Origin: Novosphingobium aerophilum
GTDB taxonomy: Bacteria > Pseudomonadota > Alphaproteobacteria > Sphingomonadales > Sphingomonadaceae
Length of the DNA stretch: 49,260 nucleotides
Assembly: GCF_014230305.1 (NCBI RefSeq)
Contig: NZ_JACLAU010000026.1
Span: 1-49,260, forward strand
Direction of reading: 5' to 3'
The stretch's first letter is position 1. Every line of letters starts with the position of its first letter. A program made the translations under genes and the position numbers. The notes under the pieces were generated by a model, which saw nothing but the letters and a program-made list of their open reading frames with translations, was not told where the DNA came from and ran no database searches. Shown here piece by piece: positions 28,660-38,260 of the stretch.

Positions 28660-29751
28660 ATGTTGATGATTGATCCGCCGCGACGTCCGATATCGATCGG
28701 CTTCCTCTTAGCCTCAGACTTCACCTTGTCGGCCTTTTCGCTGTTCCTCGACCATTTCCGCCTCGCTGCGGACGAGGGCGACGGCAGTCGACCTATCAAT
28801 GTCACCTGGGACGTCCTTTCGAGCAATCTCCGCGCGATCCGCGCGAGCAGCGGAATAGCGATCAACCCGACTAGCCGGCTTGGGAATGCCAGAAATTACG
28901 ATTATATTGTCGTGGTCGGCGGCCTGTTACGCAACGGGGCGGACGCGATCGGGGATGAAGAGGCAAGCTTCCTCCAGCGGGCGGCAGATGCCGGCGTCAC
29001 ATTGGTCGGCCTGTGCACCGGCAGCTTCATCCTGTGCCGGCTCGGCCTTATGAAAAGTCGACGGGTCTGCGTGAGCTGGTATCACAAGAATGATTTTGTT
29101 GCCGAATTTCCCCACCACCATGCAGTCGCTGACCAGCTTTTCGTTGAGGATGGCGGACGCATAACCTGTGCAGGTGGCGCCAGCACGGCTGATCTGGCCG
29201 TTTATCTGATCGAGCGTCATCTAGGTCATTGCACCGCTCAAAAGGCAAATCAGGTTCTAATGTTCGACCGGTCGCGGCAAGGTCATGCAAATCAACCCCA
29301 CCCACCGGTCGGGCAGGATTTTACGCACCCCAAGATCGCGCGCGCCCTTCTGATCATGGAGCAACACCTCTCGGCGCCTTTAAGTATTTCACTTATAGCC
29401 AGGCAAATAGGTATGTCCGTTCGGCAGTTTGAGCGGCTATTCCATAATATCGTTGGAGAAACTCCTGCCATAATCTATCGCGATATTCGAATTCGATATG
29501 CTCATTGGCTTCTCCACACTACCGATCGCTCAATAACTGAAATAGCCTATGACGCAGGATTTTCCGATTGCTCGCATTTCTCTCGACACTTTAAGATTAA
29601 ATTTGGCCAATCTCCCTCGCAAGAGCGGGAATCATTGTCGATGGAAAAGAGTATTCTCGATATAGATCGAAAAATATTTCACCATTCGTTTAGAGATGTT
29701 CTCGCGGCGCGCGGCACCAATAGCAACGGCTCTTTTCAAGCATTGCCGTGA
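28660..29751 (+). CDS. Second GlxA/GbdR-like regulator (DJ-1 domain + AraC HTH)
   Basis: About 363-aa regulator with the same architecture as the one at 13300-14388. The DJ-1/PfpI domain has NYDYIVVVGGLLRNG, LVGLCTGSFILCRLGLM and CAGGASTADLAVYLIERHLG. The AraC domain has PLSISLIARQIGMSVRQFERLFH and SITEIAYDAGFSDCSHFSRHFKIKFGQSPS. The start is uncertain: ATG 28660 follows a GGTTGGGG stretch, and ATG 28588 is also open. Its C-terminal part is richer in A+T than neighbouring genes. It lies between the BetI-like gene and betA, with a BetI-type dyad upstream, so it may form a cascade with choline sensing. Confidence 0.85.
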   Translation: MLMIDPPRRPISIGFLLASDFTLSAFSLFLDHFRLAADEGDGSRPINVTWDVLSSNLRAIRASSGIAINPTSRLGNARNYDYIVVVGGLLRNGADAIGDEEASFLQRAADAGVTLVGLCTGSFILCRLGLMKSRRVCVSWYHKNDFVAEFPHHHAVADQLFVEDGGRITCAGGASTADLAVYLIERHLGHCTAQKANQVLMFDRSRQGHANQPHPPVGQDFTHPKIARALLIMEQHLSAPLSISLIARQIGMSVRQFERLFHNIVGETPAIIYRDIRIRYAHWLLHTTDRSITEIAYDAGFSDCSHFSRHFKIKFGQSPSQERESLSMEKSILDIDRKIFHHSFRDVLAARGTNSNGSFQALP

Positions 29752-29881
29752 CGCCAACCAATTCTTTATGTATTTGACTTGGTTACACTTATTTTTAAGT
29801 CGCACAAAAGCCGTCTGTTGGTGGCATAAGTCGATTGCGAAACAGGCCCGAATAGCCCCTGACCACGTCGTTCAAGGGATA

Positions 29882-29922
29882 TCGGGCTGGCCGCTTCAAC
29901 CCGAAGGGAGCGCCCAGCCCGA
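29882..29922. terminator. Hairpin between the convergent AraC-type gene and betA
   Basis: Stem TCGGGCTGGcCGC paired with GCGcCCAGCCCGA (one C:C mismatch) and a 15-nt loop, in the 225-bp gap where the regulator and betA converge. Termination is inferred. Confidence 0.6.
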
Positions 29923-29976
29923 TCCTTCGGCCCCTTGCTGGAGAGGATGCATGGGACCGAGGGTTGAAGACTTTCC

Positions 29977-31632
29977 TTATTTTTCCGCTACATAATAAGG
30001 GGCTTCGGATGGAGCCAACGGCGCGCGGCAGCGCATGAGATCCGCAATTTTTTCCGCCATCATGATTGTCGGTGCGTTGAGGTTACCCGTCGGTATCAAA
30101 GGCATGATCGACGCATCGACAACGCGCAGTCCCTCCATTTCATGGACCCGACCTTGCTGATCGACGACAGCCATGTCGTCATATCCCATTTTGAGAGAAC
30201 AGGATGGGTGATAGGCCGTCTCTGCATGTTGCCGCACGAACTCATCGATTTCACGATCGGTGGAGATATCTTGCCCAGGCGAAATTTCTCTACCTCGATA
30301 TGAATCGAGCGCAGGCTGGGAAAATATGTCTCGCGTGATCCGGACTGCCGACCGAAATTCACGTTTATCCTGTTCATGAGACATGTAGTTGAACAATATC
30401 CTCGGATGCACTCGGGGATCATTGGACCGAGCCGCTATGCGTCCCCGACTTGGGGAGCGCATGGAACCGACATGCATCTGGAAGCCATGCTCCTTTACCG
30501 CGCCCGTTCCATTATAACTTATAGCCACCGGCAAGAAGTGATATTGGAGGTTAGGCCAGAGAAATGACGGTTCAGAGCGTATGAACCCGCCCCCTTCAAA
30601 GTGATTACTGGCTCCGATGCCAGACCCTGCGAATAACCACTGCGCGCCAATCGCAGGCTGATTGTGCAGCTTTAAAGCAGGCGCCAACGAAACAGGCTTG
30701 GAACAGGCATATTGAATGTACATCTCCAGATGGTCTTGAAGATTTTCTCCAACCCCCGGGAGAGCGTTCACAATTTCTACATCCAGCTCTCGCAGCAAAT
30801 CGGCTGGCCCCACGCCCGATCGCTGCAGCAATTGCGGCGAGGCGATTGCGCCACTGCAGACGACAACTTCGCGCGCAGCCCGCGCTTCACACGGCACGTC
30901 GCGTCGCAACCATCGCAGACCGACCGCGCGCTTGCCGGCAAAGAGAATCCGATCAGCCAGAGCATGAGTGACAATGCTCAGATTAGGGCGTCTGCGCGCG
31001 ACATCCAGATATCCCCTTGCCGTGCTCGATCGCCGACCATTGTGGGTCACGGTTCGATCCATCGGGCCAAAGCCCTCCTGCCGGAAACCATTGAGATCGT
31101 CGGTCCGATGGTAGCCCGCCTGCACGCCAGCCTCGATCATTGCTTCAAACAGGATGTTGTTACCCGCTTTTGGCGTCGTCACGAAAACAGGGCCAGAGTC
31201 TCCGTGATAGTCATCCCCACCAATATCGCGCGTCTCGGCCTTCTTGAAGTAGGGCAGGCACGCCCGATACGCCCAGTCTGAGAGACCGGGCAATTGGGCC
31301 CAGCCGTCATAATCCAGCGCGTTCCCACGGATGTAACACATGCCGTTGATCAGCGAAGAGCCGCCCAACCCCTTGCCTCGCCCGCATTCCATGCGTCGGC
31401 CGTTCATGAACGGCTCGGGGTCGGTCAGATATCCCCAATTGTAACGACGGCCCTGCAATGGAAAAGCAAGCGCGGCCGGCATCTGGGTGCGAAAGTCGAA
31501 ACGATAGTCAGGACCGCCCGCCTCAAGAAGCAGAACAGTCGTACCAGGATCTTCTGTTAGTCGCGCGGCAAGGACACTGCCCGCAGAACCGGCGCCGACG
31601 ATGATATAATCATATTCCCTGATGGCGGTCAT
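29977..31632 (-). CDS. betA: Choline dehydrogenase (GMC oxidoreductase)
   Basis: 551-aa FAD enzyme oxidising choline to betaine aldehyde. It has the N-terminal [22 protein letters not shown] motif, GMC signature 1 around [36 protein letters not shown] (signature 2), and a C-terminal catalytic region with HPSCSLKMG and [25 protein letters not shown]. Length is standard for BetA. It follows betB with a 39-bp gap in a leftward betI-betB-betA operon. GMC dehydrogenases share these motifs, but the bet neighbours make choline the best substrate. Confidence 0.93.
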   Translation of the reverse strand: MTAIREYDYIIVGAGSAGSVLAARLTEDPGTTVLLLEAGGPDYRFDFRTQMPAALAFPLQGRRYNWGYLTDPEPFMNGRRMECGRGKGLGGSSLINGMCYIRGNALDYDGWAQLPGLSDWAYRACLPYFKKAETRDIGGDDYHGDSGPVFVTTPKAGNNILFEAMIEAGVQAGYHRTDDLNGFRQEGFGPMDRTVTHNGRRSSTARGYLDVARRRPNLSIVTHALADRILFAGKRAVGLRWLRRDVPCEARAAREVVVCSGAIASPQLLQRSGVGPADLLRELDVEIVNALPGVGENLQDHLEMYIQYACSKPVSLAPALKLHNQPAIGAQWLFAGSGIGASNHFEGGGFIRSEPSFLWPNLQYHFLPVAISYNGTGAVKEHGFQMHVGSMRSPSRGRIAARSNDPRVHPRILFNYMSHEQDKREFRSAVRITRDIFSQPALDSYRGREISPGQDISTDREIDEFVRQHAETAYHPSCSLKMGYDDMAVVDQQGRVHEMEGLRVVDASIMPLIPTGNLNAPTIMMAEKIADLMRCRAPLAPSEAPYYVAEK

Positions 31633-31671
31633 CGTTATTCCAAAAAGTCTAGGCGATACAGATTAGACGGA

Positions 31672-33138
31672 TCAAAAAACTGAGGCGAATTCACCTAGCT
31701 CCACCTGAATGGACTTCACCTGAGTGTATGACAGCAGGGTCTGGAGTCCGTTTTCCCGTCCGATACCCGACTGTTTATACCCGCCCACCGGCATTTGAGC
31801 GGGGCTTTCCCCCCATGTATTGATCCAACAAATCCCGGCTTTTAATTGATGGATGATCCGATGTGCGGCGGCGACATCATGCGTCACGACACCCGCGGCG
31901 AGGCCGAACACACTGTCGTTCGCGCGAGCAACGGCTTCATCTTCATCGCGATAGGGCAATATGCTCATGACGGGGCCGAAGATTTCCTCTCGGACGATCG
32001 CCATGTCATCGGAACAATCGGTGAAGACCGTTGGTGCGACGAATGCTCCCTTGTCGAACGGTTCTCCAGATAGGCGATGCCCTCCGGCGAGCAATTTGGC
32101 GCCGTCCGCCTTGCCACTTTCGATCAGTGTGAGGACCTTCTCCATATGGGAAAAGCTCGCCAGCGGACCGAAATTCGTGGCCTCGTCCATTGGATCTCCA
32201 ACTCTGATACGATTGACGCGGACCAGCACAGCCTCTTCGAACGCTTCCTTGATGGCAACAGGTACAAAGACCCGGGTTCCGTTGGTACAGACTTGGCCGG
32301 AGCTGTAAAAATTAGCCATGACCGCGATGTCAGCAGCCCGCTCGATGTCAGCATCTTCAAGAATGATGAGAGCGGATTTTCCTCCCAATTCCATCGTGAC
32401 ATCTTTCAATGTCGATGCGGCGGCATTGGACATCACCTTCTTTCCGGTTTCGACGCTACCGGTGAATGAGACCTTGTCTATTCGAGAGCTTTCGGTCAGC
32501 AATTGGCCGATCTCGCGTCCGGACCCTGGGACAACATTGAAGACGCCATCGGGCAAGCCAGCCTCGGTATAGATTTCGGCAAGCTTCATCGCGGAAAGAG
32601 GGGTCAACTCGCTGGGTTTGAAGATCATCGCATTGCCGGCAGCGAGGGCAGGTGCTGATTTCCAGAGTGCGATTTGAATGGGATAGTTCCAGGCGCCGAT
32701 CGCCGCGACAATGCCTAAAGGCTCGCGGCGCGTATAAAAGAAGCTCGTCTCTCGGAGCGGGACTTGGATCCCCTCGATCGCCGGTGCAAGTCCGGCATAA
32801 TATTCCAGAACGTCGGCACCAGTCGCGATATCCACGCTCGAGGTCTCGGAATAGGGTTTACCGGTATCGCTTGTCTCAAGCCGCGCCAGATCGTCGTTTC
32901 GTTCGCGCAAGATATGAACGGCTTTATTTAGAACGCGCGACCGCTCCACAGCCGTAAACGCAGCCCAAATCTTCTGGCCGGCTTCGGCGCTGTCAATTGC
33001 TTTCTCAAGATCTTCGGGCGACGCAATCTGGACGCGCCCGATAAGCGCACCGTTCGCAGGATTGATGCTGTCAATTGTCTTGCCGCTCGTGGCATCGACA
33101 TATTTGCCGTGAATGAAGAGTTTTTGAGTAACAACCAT
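31672..33138 (-). CDS. betB: Betaine aldehyde dehydrogenase
   Basis: 488-aa NAD(P)-dependent aldehyde dehydrogenase converting betaine aldehyde to glycine betaine. It shows the cofactor segment [31 protein letters not shown] and [12 protein letters not shown]. The catalytic Glu lies in [18 protein letters not shown] and the catalytic Cys in [14 protein letters not shown]. It ends with [26 protein letters not shown], the substrate-site segment typical of BetB. Located between betI and betA. Confidence 0.95.
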   Translation of the reverse strand: MVVTQKLFIHGKYVDATSGKTIDSINPANGALIGRVQIASPEDLEKAIDSAEAGQKIWAAFTAVERSRVLNKAVHILRERNDDLARLETSDTGKPYSETSSVDIATGADVLEYYAGLAPAIEGIQVPLRETSFFYTRREPLGIVAAIGAWNYPIQIALWKSAPALAAGNAMIFKPSELTPLSAMKLAEIYTEAGLPDGVFNVVPGSGREIGQLLTESSRIDKVSFTGSVETGKKVMSNAAASTLKDVTMELGGKSALIILEDADIERAADIAVMANFYSSGQVCTNGTRVFVPVAIKEAFEEAVLVRVNRIRVGDPMDEATNFGPLASFSHMEKVLTLIESGKADGAKLLAGGHRLSGEPFDKGAFVAPTVFTDCSDDMAIVREEIFGPVMSILPYRDEDEAVARANDSVFGLAAGVVTHDVAAAHRIIHQLKAGICWINTWGESPAQMPVGGYKQSGIGRENGLQTLLSYTQVKSIQVELGEFASVF

Positions 33139-33173
33139 TTAACGGCGCCCTTTGTTGGGTGAACCACGAGCAA

Positions 33174-33764
33174 TTATCGGCGGTGAGAGAGGTAGAGATC
33201 TATAATTTCATAGGTTAGCGCTCGTGCATGCGCTGGGTCGAACAGCTGGTTCGAGAGGCTCCCGCGCAACCATAGCCCGTCGATCATCGCAGCAAGTCCG
33301 GTTGCCGCGTCGCGTGCGTCCGCGCGTGGTATCAAGCGCGAGAATTGATATGCGAGGTTCGAATGAAGTCGCCTGTCATTTGCGCGCTGGAGCCGTGCCA
33401 GCTCAGGCTTGTGCCGGCTGGCTGCCCAGAAAGACAGCCAGACGCGCATTGCCGTTGGATTGGTCTGGCTAGGATCGAAATTTCCGTCCACGATCGCGCG
33501 CAAATGGGCCCTTGGATCGTCGGATTTGGCTTGAGCCCTATGCGTGGCCACTGCATCCCGAAGATCGCGCAGGACCTGTCGCATCGCGGCCTCAAGCAGG
33601 CCGTCCTTACTTCCGAAATAGTGGGACACAATTCCCGTAGACATGCCCGCCGCGTTGGCGACGGCAGCCATGGTTGCGTCCTCAACGCCATTCACCACGA
33701 TCACGTCAAAGGCCGCCTTTATCAGTTGCTGGCGGCGGATAGGTTGCATCCCGACTTTCGGCAT
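33174..33764 (-). CDS. betI: Choline-responsive repressor BetI
   Basis: 196-aa TetR-family repressor, first gene of betIBA. It begins MPKVGMQPIRRQQLIKAAFDVI and has the HTH ATMAAVANAAGMSTGIVSHYFGSKDGLLEAAMRQVL, then the BetI ligand domain LRAIVDGNFDPSQ, RVWLSFWAASRHKPEL, RLHSNLAYQF and MIDGLWLRGSLS. In characterised BetI proteins choline relieves repression. A TTGA-N8-TCAA dyad lies 22-38 bp upstream of the start. Confidence 0.95.
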   Translation of the reverse strand: MPKVGMQPIRRQQLIKAAFDVIVVNGVEDATMAAVANAAGMSTGIVSHYFGSKDGLLEAAMRQVLRDLRDAVATHRAQAKSDDPRAHLRAIVDGNFDPSQTNPTAMRVWLSFWAASRHKPELARLQRANDRRLHSNLAYQFSRLIPRADARDAATGLAAMIDGLWLRGSLSNQLFDPAHARALTYEIIDLYLSHRR

Positions 33765-33786
33765 AGGATAGCCTTGTCCTTGGAAT

Positions 33787-33802
33787 TTGATTGATCAGTC
33801 AA
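33787..33802. promoter_or_regulatory. BetI operator candidate upstream of betIBA
   Basis: TTGATTGATCAGTCAA, a near-perfect 16-bp palindrome (14 of 16 positions symmetrical), ending 38 bp before the betI ATG. It shares the TTGA-N8-TCAA frame with the site at 28598-28613. Confidence 0.6.
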
Positions 33803-33849
33803 TAAAGAATATGGAACGCCTGTTCAAGTCCCTCGGCTGCCTTTCGTTT

Positions 33850-34390
33850 CCGATTTCCGAAATATCTGTTTTTCCTCGATAAATGGCGCGTGAGCCACGG
33901 AAAAGCCGACGAACTTAGGGCAAACCGGAAGGCCATGACGCGCCGCCAACAGCTTTGCGGCGTCCAGATAGGCGCTTTGCCCGGGGTGCATCGCGCTGGC
34001 GCGCGCCGGGCGTGATCCGCCTCATCGAACCAAGTAACCTCCCCGCCATTCTCCCACGGAGTGGCACGTCAGCCCGAGGCCATTATCTGGACAGAGAAGT
34101 CTTCGCTGATCGACCGCCCGGAAACGTCCCTATGCGGCTTTTCCGTCTTGAAATGGCCACGAGGGCCGCGCGCGATCAGCGCCGCCGATGACGCAAGCCA
34201 CCATGCGGTTTGGAAGCTGAGGACAAGCCGGTCGAGGCGCGCGACGTCGAGCTTTGCTCCGTCATGATATGAACTGGGACATTCCTGCCGATTGGCGCCG
34301 CGATCGGGAACGTCGGCTTTCGATGGCTTCCGGCACGCCCATAAGGACGCTACACCGGGGTAGGTTCGTTAAAACGGGGAAGGCGTTCGG
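33850..34390. other. Gap of about 540 bp without a convincing gene
   Basis: Between the betI promoter and the ATPase gene. A leftward frame is open without an ATG start for roughly 95 codons (about 34360-34070) and contains a protein-like stretch, VARLDRLVLSFQTAWWLASS. A rightward 67-codon frame overlaps it (34061-34267). Neither has a recognisable family or good start signal, so these may be remnants. Confidence 0.4.
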
Positions 34391-34392
34391 GA

Positions 34393-36237
34393 GTGTGGAT
34401 CGAGTCCATCAGAATAGAGGGGGGATCGCTCGATGGATTCCAGCAAAGCCTTAGTCCTGGCCTGAACGTCCTGATCGGCGGTCGCGGCACGGGCAAAAGC
34501 TCCGTAATCGAGTTGATCCGCTTCTGCCTGGGCGCTCCTTCGTCCTCGGATGCCATCGGCAAAGACGCGCTTGAGCACGCGCTGGGGGTGCTGGGCGACG
34601 GCAAGGTCGTGATCACCCTCACAAACGGAAGCGATCGGATTGAGGTGTCTCGGATCGCTACCGACGCCGACGACAATTGTCCGATGGAAATCTCGCCGCC
34701 GTTAGTGTTCTCGCAAAAGGAGGTCGAGCAGATTGGTGCGCGATCACAGTCACGCATGCGCTTGGTCGACGGCTTTTTCTCTGGGCGAGGCGCGACTTCG
34801 GCCAGGCGCGGGCCGCTGCATGCGCGGATCAAATCCGCATCGACCGAAATCCGGACCCTTTTGGTTGAAGTAGCGGACATCGGTGAAAAGCTACTGGCGC
34901 TGCCAAAATTGCAGGAGCGCCTTGCCGACCTTCAGAAGCAGGGCGCCGCTCAACGCGCCCGCAGCGCTGAACTGGATGGACTGCGCAAGCAGCTTGATGA
35001 ACTGACCCCTCTTACGAGCGCGGCCACCGTTCGTGCCGGATCAATCGGCCGGTCGGCCGACGACTTGAGCGAATGGACGGACGATCTCGACCTCGTCGCG
35101 GGCCGCCAGCCCCCTATTGAGTCCTGGCCAGCCCAAGCGATGACGCCTGATCAGCTTCAGCCACATCGCAAGCGCCTGCAAACGGCGCATGAGCGTCTGA
35201 CCGCCGCCATCCAGGAATATCGTTCGGTAATTGACGATCTGGAGGTGCTTCGCCGGGCGTCGAGCGAGGAGAAGTCCGCGCTTGAGGCCAAGGGCCGCGA
35301 GGTTCGCCAGAAGATCGAGGAGCAGCAAAAGGGCGCGAGCGTTCTCGACCGCCAGATTGCAGACCTAAGCCAGGAAATCGCCGCGCTTAATGCGCTGGCC
35401 GACCTACGAGCGGAAAGGCTGGGCCGTATCGATCGGCTGCACGTGCAGCGACAAACAGCTCTCGATGAGATGCACGCTCACAATCTTGCGCTGACAGCAG
35501 GTCGCGAGCAGACCGCCGCCCGCCTGACTGCGGGGCTGGCGCCGTCGATCCGCGTCACTGTGAAGCCGCTCGCCGACTACCGCGCCTACGTGAGTGTGCT
35601 GAATGCCGCGCTGCGCGGCAGCGGCCTGAGGTATCGCGAGCTGGCTGAACGCATCGCCGATACGTTCAGTCCGCAAGAAATTGCGGTCCTCGCCGAGCGG
35701 GGTGAGGTCTCAGTCATCAGCAAAGCCCTTGAGATCAACGAGGAGCGGGCTTTGCGCCTTGCCGAGGGGCTGCGGGGCGATGCCGGCGCTGAACTTCTGG
35801 TCACCGAGGTCGGCGACGAGGTGGTCATCGAGCTGCTCGACGGCACCAGCTTCAAGAGCACAGATTTCTTGTCGATGGGCCAACGTTGCACGGCGGTGTT
35901 GCCGATCATCCTGCAACACAATGAGCGCATCATTGTTCTCGACCAGCCAGAGGATCATCTCGACAACGCTTTTGTCGTCGGGACATTGGTCAAGGCCATT
36001 CGCACGCGGGGCGGTTCGGCGCAGACGATCATCGCTACGCACAATCCGAACATTCCGGTTCTGGGCAGCGCCGACTTCGTCGCGCACCTCGAGTCCGATG
36101 GTGATCGGTGCTTCGTACACGTCGCAGGCGCACTCGACGATGTTGCCGTGGTGAACTCGATAACGAATATCATGGAGGGCGGTCGAGAAGCGTTCCAGCG
36201 ACGGGCCGCGTTCTATGCCGAGAGCGGCAGTGAGTAA
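34393..36237 (+). CDS. SMC/ABC-like ATPase with coiled coil, possible defence or DNA-associated protein
   Basis: 614-aa protein of the SMC/RecF/OLD-like ABC ATPase type. Walker A GGRGTGKS is at residues 29-36. A central coiled-coil region spans about 150-400 (QERLADLQKQ, EKSALEAKGREVRQKIEEQQK, DRQIADLSQEIAALNALADL). The ABC signature is FLSMGQRC (LSMGQ 493-497), Walker B IIVLDQPEDHLDN (Asp517) and the H-loop ATHNPN (His550). The start is GTG. All ATPase motifs are intact. The next gene overlaps its 3' end, so the two are coupled. I do not recognise a named system. Similar ATPases occur in anti-phage modules, but defence is only an inference. Confidence 0.75.
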   Translation: MWIESIRIEGGSLDGFQQSLSPGLNVLIGGRGTGKSSVIELIRFCLGAPSSSDAIGKDALEHALGVLGDGKVVITLTNGSDRIEVSRIATDADDNCPMEISPPLVFSQKEVEQIGARSQSRMRLVDGFFSGRGATSARRGPLHARIKSASTEIRTLLVEVADIGEKLLALPKLQERLADLQKQGAAQRARSAELDGLRKQLDELTPLTSAATVRAGSIGRSADDLSEWTDDLDLVAGRQPPIESWPAQAMTPDQLQPHRKRLQTAHERLTAAIQEYRSVIDDLEVLRRASSEEKSALEAKGREVRQKIEEQQKGASVLDRQIADLSQEIAALNALADLRAERLGRIDRLHVQRQTALDEMHAHNLALTAGREQTAARLTAGLAPSIRVTVKPLADYRAYVSVLNAALRGSGLRYRELAERIADTFSPQEIAVLAERGEVSVISKALEINEERALRLAEGLRGDAGAELLVTEVGDEVVIELLDGTSFKSTDFLSMGQRCTAVLPIILQHNERIIVLDQPEDHLDNAFVVGTLVKAIRTRGGSAQTIIATHNPNIPVLGSADFVAHLESDGDRCFVHVAGALDDVAVVNSITNIMEGGREAFQRRAAFYAESGSE

Positions 36238-36838
36238 TGAGCTGGCGCGCAAGCTGGGGTCTACGGATCCACGCGAGCGGCTCGATGCAGCGCGCCATCT
36301 GGCCGAACATGCCGACGCCAAGCAGATCGGGCTGATTGAAGGCGCCCTTGCCGTAGAGACTGTGGCCTGGGTCAGCAGTGCATTGAAGCGGGCGCTCCAG
36401 CGGGCCCGGCCGACGGACAGCGTTACGTCCGGCACTGAGCGCGTCGAGCTTTCTTCCGACCAGACCGCCCAAATCTATTCGGATGCATTGGAAACCACTG
36501 CCAAACAGATCATCCACGAGATCGAGCCAATCCTCGGCGCGCTTCGCCTATCGGCCGAAACGGAGATGGCAAACTTCGAGGGGTCGGATACCAAGCGCGG
36601 CCTTGAAAGGATGGAAGCCCTAGTCGCTGGTCTCGCACGGCTGCGTCAGGCCGCCAGCGCGCCGAAGCTTGAGGACTTTGCGCTCGACCAATGCATTTTC
36701 GCGTGGATCGCCGAGGAGGTGGGCCAGAAGCCGGTCGGCGTCCTGCGCGCCGGCCCACAGGAGACAGTGGTTGAAGGCGACAAGGGCCTAGTGTGCTTGG
36801 CCTTCGTGAACGGGCTTCGCAACGCCATCGACGCGACC
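36230..36838 (+). pseudogene. HEAT-repeat/histidine-kinase-like protein, truncated in the ATP-binding domain
   Basis: About 203 codons of authentic-looking sequence starting at GTG 36230 (ATG 36215 is also possible), overlapping the ATPase stop by 8 bp. The N-terminus resembles HEAT repeats (DPRERLDAARHLAEHADAKQIGLIEGAL, VETVAWVSSALKRAL). An H-box-like IIHEIEPILGALR carries His96, and LAFVNGLRNAIDA (190-202) resembles the kinase N-box. Immediately after this the sequence switches to unrelated DNA and stops at 36874, so the G-boxes needed for ATP binding are lost. It was probably once a partner of the ATPase. Confidence 0.6.
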
Positions 36839-36981
36839 CTTGGGATTGGCTTTCCCAGTTTCAGGAAGTGCTGAGCGACTTTCGCAACGTCTTCAGGTTC
36901 CACGTGCATAGGGTGCGGCGCCGGCTTACCGAACCTAGCTTCATACCGGTTCAGGATTTTGAAGGTATGATCTGCGTCCAA
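36839..36981 (-). pseudogene. 5' fragment of an unrecognised leftward gene
   Basis: A leftward frame from a TTG at 36981 encodes about 48 residues (DADHTFKILNRYEARFGKPA, then a stretch ending FLKLGKPIP). It then runs straight into the antisense of the truncated kinase-like gene at about 36839. Composition is protein-like, but I recognise no family. It marks the right side of a recombination join. Confidence 0.35.
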
Positions 36982-37228
36982 GTCGCACCTCAGTTAGCGG
37001 AATGCTACGAGGGTAACCCCGAGGGTCGCTTGCGCGCAACATAATTAGCCTGAACGGGGGGCGGCTCGAAAGTCTGGGGCCTCGGCGGGGGACACCGCGC
37101 TTGGTCCAAACTTTACGCAACCGCGAAACTCGGACCGGGGGGCAAAAAGCAGAAAGTCCCAGAATCCGGTCGAATTGACTGGATAGTCGCCGCGATAAGA
37201 GCGGTAGTCGCTTCACGAACACGGAGCG

Positions 37229-37597
37229 ATGCAGATGATCAACTCGGCCTTGCCGACTTCCAACGAAGCCTGGGGTTTTTACGGCACTAGCGGCGCATTC
37301 GCAGATGCCGATGCAGTATGGGCGATTGTCTTTCCGGCGGTGCTGGCGGCAACTGAAGGCACGCCAGAAGGGGTTCGGGATTTTCTCGACAGTCGCCACG
37401 GCCGCCACTTCGCTGACGACGTCCACAACGGCATCCACGCGGGGCTCGACCTGACCGCCGCAATCGAAGCGGCAATCACCCGCTGGATGGGTTGGACCAT
37501 CAACCGGGAAACTGCCCACGAGATCGCGATGCCCAAGGGACTGCCCTACCTGAAGGGCTTTGTCCTTTACTTCAGCCTGCAGGCTCAGGCGGCCTAA
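37229..37597 (+). CDS. Conserved-looking hypothetical protein (plasmid type)
   Basis: 122-aa soluble, acidic, alanine-rich protein without signal peptide or membrane segment. Notable segments are EAWGFYGTSGAFADADAVWAIVFPA, GVRDFLDSRHGRHFADDVHNG and ITRWMGWTINRETAHEIAMPKG. I have the impression of a protein common on sphingomonad plasmids and islands, but cannot name a function. The frame is complete with GGAGCG just before the ATG. It sits among fragmented plasmid and phage genes. Confidence 0.55.
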   Translation: MQMINSALPTSNEAWGFYGTSGAFADADAVWAIVFPAVLAATEGTPEGVRDFLDSRHGRHFADDVHNGIHAGLDLTAAIEAAITRWMGWTINRETAHEIAMPKGLPYLKGFVLYFSLQAQAA

Positions 37598-37618
37598 GCG
37601 TTGTTAGGATGAGCATCC

Positions 37619-37900
37619 ATGCCACTACCGACTACTGGACCTATTTCGCTCAGCGCCGTGGCTGCTGAGATCGGTCGCGCTGCTGGCAGTGCCATTTCTC
37701 TAGGTGAGGCAGCAGTCCGTAATTTGGCCGGCGTTGCAACCGGGGCGATTTCATTATCTCAGCTTTACGGAAAATCCTCGGTCAGCTTCTCACCTGGTGG
37801 TGGGACAAGTAGTGCCTCCCCTGTCTTACTGTCAGACTGGAGAGCGGGCGGTGGAACAGCGCAGGTAACCATAAGCTGTACCCAAGCTGCGGTCTGGGTG
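37619..37900 (+). pseudogene. Phage tail-type structural protein, N-terminal fragment
   Basis: The start MPLPTTGPISLSAVAAEIGR, then AISLGEAAVRNLAG and GAISLSQLYGKSS, is the N-terminal pattern seen in many phage tail/baseplate proteins. This is followed by a Ser/Gly-rich barrel-like stretch. From about 37900 the frame runs antisense through a CHC2 zinc-finger gene on the other strand, so the true C-terminus is missing. The downstream codons to 38089 are antisense and not part of the protein. Confidence 0.5.
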
Positions 37901-38172
37901 CAGGCGCTCAGCGGCGGCACGAATATCGAGCCTGGACTGGCGGTAGAGAAAATCGAAAATGTCGCCGTGGGCATCGCAGCCAAAGCAATGGAAGCGCGCT
38001 TCCTGGGGATAGACGGTGAAGGATGGCGTGCGTTCCATATGAAACGGGCACAGGCCCACCAGCGTCGTGCCGCGAGGCTTCAGCGATAGATGCCGGCGTA
38101 CCTCGTTAGCCAGCGGATACTGGTCCTTGATCGCATCGATATCGATTTGGCCTGTTTCAATACGCGGCGCCA
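37900..38172 (-). pseudogene. CHC2 zinc-finger primase-like protein, N-terminal fragment
   Basis: Leftward frame starting MAPRIETGQIDIDAIKDQYP (ATG at 38173; an alternative start lies at 38188). It has the primase zinc motif LCPFHMERTPSFTVYPQEARFHCFGCDAHGDIFDFL, i.e. CxxH...CxxC as in DnaG-type CHC2 domains. Such proteins are typical of plasmids and integrative elements. The frame collides with phage-tail coding sequence near 37900, so only the zinc finger remains. Confidence 0.7.
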
Positions 38173-38260
38173 TAGCGACCAGGGTCACTTTCTGAGGGAG
38201 GAAAAACGATGGTTGAGAGGGATGCCGGGCCGTAAGATGCGACCCGGCACCGCCCTTGCG

